NCBI GenBank assembly: GCA_900546115.1
Contig: URBQ01000015.1
Location: forward strand, 1 to 57,886
Direction of reading: 5' to 3'
DNA length: 57,886 nt
Source: an uncultured Collinsella sp.
GTDB taxonomy: Bacteria > Actinomycetota > Coriobacteriia > Coriobacteriales > Coriobacteriaceae
This document shows, piece by piece, positions 1-9,005 of the stretch. The stretch's first letter is position 1. Each line of letters opens with the position of its first letter. The position numbers and the translations under genes are program-made. The notes beneath the pieces are model-generated. The model searched no databases. It was not told where the DNA came from and saw only the letters and a list, made by a program, of their open reading frames with translations.

Positions 1-45
1 CTTATATATTTGCCCTCCCCGGGGCTCCTCGCCAGTCCCCCTCAG

Positions 46-1410
46 CTAGTTCTTCAGCGAGTTCAGCGGCGCCGGGAAACGTCCACCGCGATGGGCAAGC
101 ACGGTGCCGGCGTTGGGGTTCACCGGCATGATGGGTGCACGGCCGAACAGGCCGCCGTACTCGACGCAGTCACCCACGCCCTTGCCAATGGCGGGAATCA
201 CGCGGACGGCCGTGGTCTTGTTGTTGATGACGCCGATGGCCATCTCGTCGGCGATGATGCCGGCGATGGTCTCGACCGGGGTGTCGCCGGGGATGGCGAT
301 CATGTCCAGGCCGACGGAGCACACGCAGGTCATGGCCTCGAGCTTCTCGAGCGAAAGCGCACCGGCCTCGACGGCGGCGATCATGCCGGCGTCCTCGGAC
401 ACGGGGATGAAAGCGCCGGAGAGACCACCCACGCTGGAGCTGGCCATGACGCCGCCCTTCTTGACGGCATCATTGAGCATGGCGAGCGCGCAGGTCGTGC
501 CCGGGCCACCGCAGGTGCCCACGCCGATGATCTCGAGGATGCGGGCAACGGAGTCGCCAATGGCAGGCGTAGGCGCCAGCGACAGGTCGACAATGCCCTT
601 CTCGACACCCAGACGATGGGCGGCCTCGCGGCTCATGAGCTCGCCGGCACGGGTGATCTTAAAGGCGGTCTGCTTAATCTTCTCGGCGACTTCCATCATC
701 GATGCGGAATCGGGCAGCGTCTCCAGGGCTGCGGCCATAACGCCGGGGCCCGAGACGCCTACGTTGATGACGGCGTCGGCCTCGCCACCGCCGTGGACGG
801 CGCCCGCCATAAACGGGGAGTCCTCGACCATATTGGCAAAGCAGACAAACTTGGAAGCGCCGACGGAATCCTGGTCGGCCGTGAGTTTAGCGGCATCGAT
901 GATGGTCTGGGCGGCCATGAGCACGGCGTCCATGTTGATACCGGCGCGCAGGCTGGCGACGTTGACGCTGGAGCAGACGCGGCTCGTGGTGGCGAGCGCC
1001 TGGGGGATGGACTGGATGACGCGGCGGTCGGCGTCGCCGATGCCCTTCTGGACGAGTGCGGAGAAGCCGCCCAGGTAGTCGATGCCGAGCGTCTCGGCCG
1101 CGCGGTCGAGGGCGTGCGCGATAGGGGTGAGGTCCTCATCCTTGCAGCAAGCGGCGATCTGCGCCACCGGGGTAACGGAGACGCGCTTGTTGACGATGGG
1201 GATACCGTACTCGCGCTCGAGGTTCTCGGCGGTCTCGACCAGATGCTCAGCCGTGTGCGTCACGTGGTCGTAGATCTTCGTGCACATGCGGTCGAGGTTC
1301 TCGTCACCGCAACCCATGAGCGAAACACCCATGGTGATGGTCCTGATGTCGAGGTTCTGCTCCTCAACCATGCCGCGGGTTTCCGCGATTTCTGCGGGCG
1401 TGATCGCCAT
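46..1410 (-). CDS. UPF0210 (DUF711/PFL-like) family protein
   Basis: 454 residues, about the usual length for the UPF0210 family. The start chosen is the ATG followed by AITPAEIAETRGM, because AGGAG lies seven bases upstream; the reading frame stays open further upstream but has no second good site. Visible family features are the N-terminal MVEEQNLDIRTITMG, a Gly-rich GTCGGPGTTCA stretch, and a conserved C-terminus containing GLFGRAPIMPVNP. The family resembles pyruvate-formate-lyase-type folds but its reaction is not established. It is often paired with a small ACT-domain protein, which is not present here; its partner may lie elsewhere. It follows metH on the same strand, separated by a hairpin, so it probably has its own promoter (TAGAAT at 1450-1455 read on the minus strand). 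Family call is firm, function unknown. Confidence 0.9.
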   Translation of the reverse strand: MAITPAEIAETRGMVEEQNLDIRTITMGVSLMGCGDENLDRMCTKIYDHVTHTAEHLVETAENLEREYGIPIVNKRVSVTPVAQIAACCKDEDLTPIAHALDRAAETLGIDYLGGFSALVQKGIGDADRRVIQSIPQALATTSRVCSSVNVASLRAGINMDAVLMAAQTIIDAAKLTADQDSVGASKFVCFANMVEDSPFMAGAVHGGGEADAVINVGVSGPGVMAAALETLPDSASMMEVAEKIKQTAFKITRAGELMSREAAHRLGVEKGIVDLSLAPTPAIGDSVARILEIIGVGTCGGPGTTCALAMLNDAVKKGGVMASSSVGGLSGAFIPVSEDAGMIAAVEAGALSLEKLEAMTCVCSVGLDMIAIPGDTPVETIAGIIADEMAIGVINNKTTAVRVIPAIGKGVGDCVEYGGLFGRAPIMPVNPNAGTVLAHRGGRFPAPLNSLKN

Positions 1411-1455
1411 CCTTGCGCTCCTATCTGCCAAAACGAGCATAGTCTTTTCTATTCT

Positions 1456-1494
1456 AACGTGCCGCACGTGCCAAGTGGCGCATGCGGCACGTTT
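1456..1494 (-). terminator. hairpin after metH
   Basis: Ten-base arms AACGTGCCGC and GCGGCACGTT enclose an 18-base loop just beyond the metH stop. The T-run is better on the plus strand (TTTT) than on the minus strand, so it may be a weak terminator or a bidirectional barrier between metH and the UPF0210 gene. Confidence 0.5.
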
Positions 1495-1518
1495 TGGTGC
1501 TCGGTTGTTTCCGTTGTG

Positions 1519-4077
1519 TTACTGCCCAAAGACCTCTTCGGCGATGCGCGCGCTTTCGGCGGCATCCTTGGCGTAGTAGTCCGCGCCGATCTGCTTGGCG
1601 TATTCGGGGGTGAGCACGGCGCCGCCTACGATGATCTTGACGCCCGGCACCTCGGCATGGAGCAACTTGATGGTCTCCTCCATGGCGACGACGGTGGTGG
1701 TCATAAGCGCCGAGAGGCCGACGAGTTTGATATCGCGCTCCTTGACGGTCTTGAGCACCTCCTGTGGATCGACGTCGCGGCCTAGGTCAAAGACGGTGTA
1801 GCCGTAGTTGTCGAGCAGCATTTTGACGATATTCTTGCCGATATCGTGGATGTCGCCCTTGACGGTGGCCACGCAGATCTTACCCTTGTCGGCAATCTCG
1901 CCGGCGGGCATCAGGCGTTTGATGGTATCGAAGCCCACGCGCGCGGCCTCGGCCGAGGCCATGAGCTGCGGCAAGAAGAACTTGCCCTGGTCAAAGAGGA
2001 CTCCGACCTCGTCGAGGGCGGGGATAAAGTGATTGTTGATGAGGTCCATGGCGTCGTGGTCTGCCAGCAGACGCTCGGTCTCGGCAGCGATCTCTCCCTT
2101 GCGGCCCGAGACGACCATGTGGCGGATGGGGTCGTCGTTGCCGTCGGTGCTGGTGACACCAGCGGCGGGCACGGTGTCGGTCGATGCGGCCTGAGCTGCT
2201 GCCGGGTTGGCGGCGATCTTGTACGGATCGGTCCAGCCGGCATAGCGCTCGATGTATCCGGTCGAGCCCTCGTCCTCAACGCTCAGGACGCGATAGCTGT
2301 AGACGGTGTCCATAAAGCGCTTGGAGCCCGGGTTCATGATGGGGGCGTCCAGGCCCGCGCCGAAGGCGGCAGCCAAAAAGACCGAGCCCAGCAGCGGGCG
2401 GGCAGGCAGGCCAAAGCTGATGTTCGAAACGCCGAGCGCGCATTTGACGCCCAGGCGCTCCTTGCACAGGGACATGGCGCGCAGGATCTGCTCAGCCTGG
2501 CGCTGGTTGGTCGAGGCGGTCATGACCAGGCAGTCGATGAGGATGCGGTTCGGGCCGATGCCGTAGCGGGCGGCCTCGGCCACGATGCGCTCGGCGATGG
2601 CGAAGCGGGCCTCGGCGGTATCAGGGATGCCGCCTTCGTCGAGCGTAAGGCCGACAACGTTGGTGCCGTAGTGGGCGACCAGCGGAAAGATCTCATCCAT
2701 GATCTGCTGCTTGCCGTTGACCGAGTTGATGATGGGCTTGCCGGCGTAGCGGCGCACGGCGGCCTCGACAGCGGCGGGATCGGTGGAGTCGATCTGCAGC
2801 GGCAACAGCGTGGAGCCTTGGAGCTGCTCGGTCGCCTGCTGGATAATCTTGACCTCGTCGATCTCGGGCAGGCCCACGTTGACGTCCAGGATATCGGCGC
2901 CCTGCTCCTGCTGGCTGATGCCTTGGCTCACGACGTAGTCCAGATCGCCGTCGCGCAGGGCCTGCTGCAGGCGCTTTTTGCCGGTGGGATTGATGCGCTC
3001 GCCGATGACGGCAATCTTGTGGCCGTCGCAGGGAAGGTCCACCACAGTCTGGGCACTTGTGACCGACATGCTGGGCTTGCGGTGGCGCGGACTGGGCGTG
3101 TGGTTATCGATAAGCGTGCGCAAGGCGGCCATGTGCGCCGGCGTGGTGCCGCAGCAGCCGCCCACGACGCTCACGCCGTCCTCAATCATGCCGGCGACGG
3201 CTTTGGCGTATTCGGGGGCCTGGATGTCAAAGACGGTATTACCGTCGTCGTCCACGTGGGGCAGTCCCGCATTGGCCTGCACCATAACGGGTTTGTCCGT
3301 AACGGTGAGCATACGTGCGGCGAGCCCTCGGAGCTCGGCCGGTCCCTGGCTGCAGTTGATGCCCAAAACGTCGGCGCCGATGGCGTCGAGCGTGATGGCG
3401 GCCACCTCGGGACTCGTGCCCAGGAACGTGCGACCGTCTTCCTCAAAGGTCATGGTGGCAAAGACGGGCAGGTCGGAGTTCTCTCGGCAGGCGAGGACGG
3501 CCGCCTTGATCTCGGCAAGGTCGGTCATGGTCTCGATAATAAAGAGGTCCACGCCCGCATCGACGCCGGCGCGCACTTCCTCGGCAAAGAGGTCGCAGGC
3601 CTCGTCGAAGCTGAGGGTACCCAAGGGGCGCAGCAGCGCGCCGATGGGGCCGATATCGCCGGCGACGTAGTGGGCACCGGCTGCGCGGGCGCAGGCGACA
3701 GCGGCGGCAAAGACATCTGCCACGGTGGCGGTACCGTCGAGCTTGTGGGCGTTGGCGCCAAAGGTGTTGGCGGTGATCACGTCGCAGCCGGCCTCGACGT
3801 ACTGTCGCTGAATGTCGGTAATGACCTGGGGCTCCTCAAAGTTGAGCAGCTCGGGCAGGGCGCCTGCCTTCATACCAGCGGCCTGCAACATGGTGCCCAT
3901 GCCGCCGTCGAACAGCAAGTGCCCCGTGCCCTCGATGGCCGCACGCAGGCGATCGTCCTTAATGCGCAGATCGTCGATCGTGCGCGTCTTGTACGCGGCG
4001 CCGTTGCAGCGCGCGGCATTGACAGGTGCCGCCAGCGCAGCACCGTCCAGATCATGAGTGATAAGCGGAGTAAACAT
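1519..4077 (-). CDS. metH: Cobalamin-dependent methionine synthase, short form without reactivation domain
   Basis: 852 residues. Transfers the methyl group of 5-methyl-tetrahydrofolate to homocysteine through cobalamin. Domains in order: an N-terminal extension of about 45 residues, the homocysteine methyltransferase barrel (LLFDGGMGTML near 53-63; zinc ligands in GINCSQG and GGCCGTTP), a Pro-rich linker near 330-345, the pterin-binding barrel (IGERINPTGKK, LDVNVG), the four-helix cap, and a Rossmann B12 domain with the cobalt-ligating motif GDIHDIGKN. E. coli MetH is about 1,230 residues; the missing C-terminal part is the SAM-dependent reactivation domain, which is encoded by the next gene upstream. 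AGGAG seven bases before the ATG supports the start. Last gene of a metF-activation-metH operon. Confidence 0.95.
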   Translation of the reverse strand: MFTPLITHDLDGAALAAPVNAARCNGAAYKTRTIDDLRIKDDRLRAAIEGTGHLLFDGGMGTMLQAAGMKAGALPELLNFEEPQVITDIQRQYVEAGCDVITANTFGANAHKLDGTATVADVFAAAVACARAAGAHYVAGDIGPIGALLRPLGTLSFDEACDLFAEEVRAGVDAGVDLFIIETMTDLAEIKAAVLACRENSDLPVFATMTFEEDGRTFLGTSPEVAAITLDAIGADVLGINCSQGPAELRGLAARMLTVTDKPVMVQANAGLPHVDDDGNTVFDIQAPEYAKAVAGMIEDGVSVVGGCCGTTPAHMAALRTLIDNHTPSPRHRKPSMSVTSAQTVVDLPCDGHKIAVIGERINPTGKKRLQQALRDGDLDYVVSQGISQQEQGADILDVNVGLPEIDEVKIIQQATEQLQGSTLLPLQIDSTDPAAVEAAVRRYAGKPIINSVNGKQQIMDEIFPLVAHYGTNVVGLTLDEGGIPDTAEARFAIAERIVAEAARYGIGPNRILIDCLVMTASTNQRQAEQILRAMSLCKERLGVKCALGVSNISFGLPARPLLGSVFLAAAFGAGLDAPIMNPGSKRFMDTVYSYRVLSVEDEGSTGYIERYAGWTDPYKIAANPAAAQAASTDTVPAAGVTSTDGNDDPIRHMVVSGRKGEIAAETERLLADHDAMDLINNHFIPALDEVGVLFDQGKFFLPQLMASAEAARVGFDTIKRLMPAGEIADKGKICVATVKGDIHDIGKNIVKMLLDNYGYTVFDLGRDVDPQEVLKTVKERDIKLVGLSALMTTTVVAMEETIKLLHAEVPGVKIIVGGAVLTPEYAKQIGADYYAKDAAESARIAEEVFGQ

Positions 4078-4086
4078 CGAGGGCTC

Positions 4087-4875
4087 CTAATGGCTGGAAT
4101 AGCAGGTGGTGTGGGCGGCACGGAAGCGACAGTGCTCGCGCATGCGGCAGATATTGCAGGTGGGGCGGCTCTGGGCGTCGTGGACTTCGCCGTCAAACAG
4201 ACCAATCACCGCGGTCACGCTCTTGGTGGGCATGAGCAGGCTGGTGGGCGTGACGGTAAGCCCGATGAGCCGCGTGGCGTTGAGCGCATTCACGATCGAG
4301 CGCTGGGCCGAGAGCGGGCAGTCGCCATAGCCGGGACTAAAGCGCCAGTTGCCGGCGAGCCCATGAACGGTGGCGTCCGTCTTGACCTGCTGGTCCATTT
4401 GCTCAACGGCGGCTTCTACATAGGCAGAGCATGCGGCGTCGAGCACGGCTCCCTCTAGGGGCTGCTGAGCTCCCGTGGTGCGCAGACGACGCTCGGCGTC
4501 CATGCCGAGGGTGCATGCCATGAGCGCGGCCATGCGGGCGTCCTTGAGATGTCGATAGATGTCGCGACCGCGCAGCTCAACGTTGGTGCCAACCAGACGG
4601 ATGCAAGGCTCTCCCTGCTCGTCCACGCCCGTGGCATCGACGGTAAACACGCGCCGCACGCCGCGGGGCTCAATGTCCAGCTCAAGGCGCTCGACCACAA
4701 GCTCAATACGTCGTGACAGCTCGGGCTCAATCTGCTGGCCGCCGTAGCCCAGATACCGCAGCATCTCGGCACGGTCGACACGGGGATGGTGCGCAGCATC
4801 GACACGGTAAAGCGCCGGCGACGCAAGGTCGGCCGGCACTTCGACAGCGGTTGTATCGATGTGCGGTTTTTCCAT
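4087..4875 (-). CDS. Stand-alone MetH reactivation (AdoMet-binding) domain protein
   Basis: 262 residues matching the Met_synt_B12 activation domain. It would help reductive remethylation of oxidised cob(II)alamin on MetH, using SAM. The family motif is seen in RFSPGYGDCPLS, and the C-terminus carries a Cys cluster (CNICRMREHC), as in stand-alone versions. Its ATG overlaps the metF stop in a TAATG arrangement, and metH starts 9 bases after its end, so all three are translationally and functionally linked. Together with the short MetH it rebuilds the full-length enzyme from two chains. The reductant partner is not visible here. Confidence 0.88.
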   Translation of the reverse strand: MEKPHIDTTAVEVPADLASPALYRVDAAHHPRVDRAEMLRYLGYGGQQIEPELSRRIELVVERLELDIEPRGVRRVFTVDATGVDEQGEPCIRLVGTNVELRGRDIYRHLKDARMAALMACTLGMDAERRLRTTGAQQPLEGAVLDAACSAYVEAAVEQMDQQVKTDATVHGLAGNWRFSPGYGDCPLSAQRSIVNALNATRLIGLTVTPTSLLMPTKSVTAVIGLFDGEVHDAQSRPTCNICRMREHCRFRAAHTTCYSSH

Positions 4876-5747
4876 TACCCCAGGCGCTCCATAATGGTCG
4901 CGGCGATCGCAGGACGATTCATAGTGTACAGGTGCAGACCGGCGGCACCGTGCTCCTTAAGGTCGCAAAGCTGACGGGCGGCATAATCTACACCGGCTGC
5001 CTGCAGGCTCTCGGGGTCGTTCTCGTACTTGGCGAGAATCTTGATGACGGGGGAGGGCAGCGATGCGCCGCACATAAAGACCATGCGGCTGATCTGGGAC
5101 TTGCCCATAAACGGCATGATGCCCGCGGTGATGGGCACCGTGATGCCCGCCTTGTCGGCAAGCTCGCGGAAGCGGTAGAAGCACTCGTTGTCAAAGAAGA
5201 GCTGCGTCACAAAGAAGCTCGCGCCGGCGTCCTGTTTTTGCTTGAGGTATTCGACCGAAGCGTTGAGGTCCTCACAGGCAATGTGGCCCTCGGGGTAGGC
5301 CGCGGCGCCCACGCAAAAGCCGGCGTCGACGAGCTCTGGGATGAGGTCGCGGGCGTAGGCGTAGTCCGAGGCGGGCTTGTCGTCCTCGGTCGCGCCAGCA
5401 GGAAGATCACCGCGCAGGGCCAGCACATTTTCTACGCCGGCGGAGCGGTATTCGTCGATCTTGGCGGCGATGTCGGCATGCGTGCGGCCAACGCAGGTAA
5501 GGTGCGCCACCGAGGGCGTATTGAATTCGCTCGTAATCATATGCGCGATGGGGGCGGTGGTGGCGCCGTTGCCCGAGCCGCCGGCAGAGCAGGTGACCGA
5601 GACAAAGCTCGGCGAAAGCTTGCACAGATTGCCTGCCACTTCGCGAGCCGTGTCGAGGGTCAGCTCGCCCTTGGGCGGGAACATCTCAAACGAAACGGGT
5701 GCGGTGCCCTGGGATGCTGCCTGCTTAAATTCCTCGTCGACGCGCAT
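4875..5747 (-). CDS. metF: Methylenetetrahydrofolate reductase
   Basis: 290 residues. Reduces 5,10-methylene-THF to 5-methyl-THF with a flavin cofactor, supplying MetH. Seen: PVSFEMFPPKGE at the N-terminus (catalytic Glu), the SVTCSAGGSG strand-loop, HLTCVGRT, and the FFVTQLFFDNE segment, all typical of the bacterial TIM-barrel enzyme. The start is the ATG of MRVDEEFKQ because AAAGGAG lies upstream; an in-frame extension of 22 residues lacks a site. First gene of the methionine operon; the 426-base gap to glnA is divergent and holds a long hairpin and a dyad. Confidence 0.95.
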   Translation of the reverse strand: MRVDEEFKQAASQGTAPVSFEMFPPKGELTLDTAREVAGNLCKLSPSFVSVTCSAGGSGNGATTAPIAHMITSEFNTPSVAHLTCVGRTHADIAAKIDEYRSAGVENVLALRGDLPAGATEDDKPASDYAYARDLIPELVDAGFCVGAAAYPEGHIACEDLNASVEYLKQKQDAGASFFVTQLFFDNECFYRFRELADKAGITVPITAGIMPFMGKSQISRMVFMCGASLPSPVIKILAKYENDPESLQAAGVDYAARQLCDLKEHGAAGLHLYTMNRPAIAATIMERLG

Positions 5748-5886
5748 ATCGTGCTCCTTTAGATACGTAATAGTGTGATGTGTTGTAAGGATTCTACAGC
5801 ACCACTGTGTCACGGTGGAGTTTCACTCGCTATTCGGGGATACCAATCAAAGATGCCTTGCTATCGACATTCCCTATAGCAGAGCG

Positions 5887-5962
5887 GTCAATCTAGGATG
5901 GGGCTATAAAGACTGGTATCTGATGCGAAATACCAGTTAATAGAGCCCCATCCCAAATTGAC
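5887..5962. repeat. Long imperfect hairpin between metF and glnA
   Basis: Nested arms: GTCAAT (5887-5892) with ATTGAC (5957-5962), GGATGGGGCT (5896-5905) with AGCCCCATCC (5944-5953), and ACTGGTAT (5912-5919) with ATACCAGT (5930-5937). The element lies between two divergent genes, so it is not placed as a simple terminator. It could be a small palindromic mobile repeat or a regulatory RNA structure. No cobalamin or SAM riboswitch core was recognised in this gap. Confidence 0.7.
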
Positions 5963-6067
5963 TACCCTTAAACCATGGGGAGAGGTCTGCAATTTATACA
6001 GTTGATTGGCTGTTGAGGGCGGCAACGCCGCCGCGATGCGGTAACCTCATTGATTGGTTTCGTGACA

Positions 6068-6088
6068 GCAACATAACGGTAATGTTGC
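6068..6088. promoter_or_regulatory. 21-bp dyad upstream of glnA
   Basis: GCAACAT and ATGTTGC flank a 7-base centre; outer bases CGTG (6061) and CACG (6094) add to the symmetry. It lies about 90 bases before the glnA start. It could be an operator for a nitrogen regulator or an RNA stem; the motif was not assigned to a known regulator. Confidence 0.45.
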
Positions 6089-6173
6089 GGAAACACGACG
6101 AGCCTAATCTATGACTCGTTCGTTAGTAATCAACACCGCTTCTCACGCGGTGCCGATACGAAGGGAGTTCCGT

Positions 6174-8261
<2,088 letters not shown>

Positions 8262-8290
8262 GACAGGGACAACATACCGTCACGGTTGAA

Positions 8291-8325
8291 AGCCGGGGTC
8301 CGCATTGCGCGGGCCCCGGCTTTTT
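8291..8325 (+). terminator. Intrinsic terminator of glnA
   Basis: GC-rich arms AGCCGGGGTCCGC and GCGGGCCCCGGCT with a short loop, then TTTTTG, 30 bases after the glnA stop. Confidence 0.92.
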
Positions 8326-8389
8326 GTTTGTGAAGGACGCTTTGGAGTCCGTTATGCAACTGATTCGCCCACGCAATAAGGGGCCGTGG

Positions 8390-8601
8390 ACAAAAAACGT
8401 CAAATATGAGTACTGTCACTAAACTAGTTCCATATCAAAATGGCAGTTTTTGCCGAGTTGGACCACATATGTCCAGGTATATAGCTGAGGTCGGGCCCAA
8501 TCTGAGCACTAGGTCGTTGATTTGACATCTGATTCACCATCTAAAAGGCCAAATTCGCTGTCACTAAATCGGTAACAGTACTCACATTTGCCATTTTTTG
8601 C
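8390..8601. repeat. 212-bp non-coding element with 30-base inverted ends
   Basis: The left end (8390-8419) and the reverse complement of the right end (8572-8601) agree at about 26 of 30 positions; both contain TGAGTACTGT. CTGTCACTAAA occurs as a direct repeat inside each end (8413 and 8558). There is no gene inside. The form is that of a MITE or remnant insertion element. Confidence 0.65.
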
Positions 8602-8615
8602 TCACAGGCCTTGCG

Positions 8616-8668
8616 ATGGTGCCGGGATCCGCACCCTGTCGGGTTCGAATCCCGGCGTATGGGTAGCA
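8616..8668 (+). other. tRNA-like remnant (T-arm and 3' end)
   Basis: A good T-arm (CGGG-TTCGAAT-CCCG) preceded by the stem GGTGC/GCACC, but the would-be anticodon loop lacks U33 and no matching 5' acceptor strand is present. Probably a broken tRNA end left by an insertion. It directly follows the inverted-repeat element. Confidence 0.35.
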
Positions 8669-8698
8669 AAAAGCCCGCTACCGATTGGTAACGGGCTT
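8667..8698 (-). terminator. Terminator of tRNA-Glu
   Basis: Minus strand: AAGCCCGTTACC and GGTAGCGGGCTT with a 4-base loop, followed by TTTTTGC, 12 bases after the tRNA 3' end. Confidence 0.85.
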
Positions 8699-8709
8699 CT
8701 CAGATTCTG

Positions 8710-8786
8710 TGGTGCCCCCAGCGGGATTCGAACCCGCGATATCCACCTTGAAAGGGTGGCGTCCTTGGCCGCTAGACGATGGGGAC
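8710..8786 (-). tRNA. tRNA-Glu (anticodon TTC)
   Basis: Full cloverleaf on the minus strand: acceptor GTCCCCA with TGGGGGC (one G-U pair), anticodon stem CCACC/GGTGG with loop CTTTCAA giving anticodon TTC, T-loop GGTTCGAATCC. The CCA end is encoded (8710-8712 on the plus strand). Confidence 0.95.
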
Positions 8787-8893
8787 AGCGGGAAAGAGTA
8801 TAGCAGACTTTTTTGCCGGCGCGTATATCGTTGGCAAACTGGAAAACCACCACACAGGAGCCGACTTTCTATCCCGATCTTCAAACATCTCAT

Positions 8894-8936
8894 TCTGTAA
8901 CAGTAAGACGACTTTTAACGGTCTAGATGTTACAGA
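8894..8936. repeat. Inverted repeat TCTGTAACA/TGTTACAGA
   Basis: Nine-base arms at 8894-8902 and 8928-8936 with a 25-base spacer, in the gap between tRNA-Glu and the MurT-GatD terminator. Role unknown; possibly an operator or mobile repeat end. Confidence 0.45.
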
Positions 8937-8961
8937 TTGAGACAAACCGCTGGGACGGGTC

Positions 8962-8998
8962 AAAACCACCACAAAGGTGCCTATCCCCTTTGTGGTTG
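8962..8998 (-). terminator. Terminator of murT-gatD
   Basis: Minus strand: AACCACAAAGG and CCTTTGTGGTGGTT with a short loop, then TTTTG, just after the stop at 9006. The sequence AAAACCACCACA also occurs at about 8841, suggesting a duplicated element. Confidence 0.7.
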
Positions 8999-9005
8999 TG
9001 AGGTG

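Noticed and set aside
10..1785. 591-residue plus-strand open frame rich in Gly, Asp, His
   Set aside because: It is the antisense shadow of the UPF0210 and metH genes: no ribosome binding site, no domain, and the composition expected of high-GC antisense.
1846..4458. 870-residue plus-strand frame opposite metH
   Set aside because: Antisense to a clear MetH with all motifs; composition (Gly/Asp/His/Val) is typical of a shadow.
5748..6173. Cobalamin or SAM riboswitch before metF
   Set aside because: Looked for a B12-box or S-box core on the minus strand; none recognised. Only the unrelated hairpin is present.
8602..8900. Short proteins containing RVRIPLGAP or VVPPAGFEPAIS
   Set aside because: These well-known false proteins are translations of a tRNA gene and its remnant.
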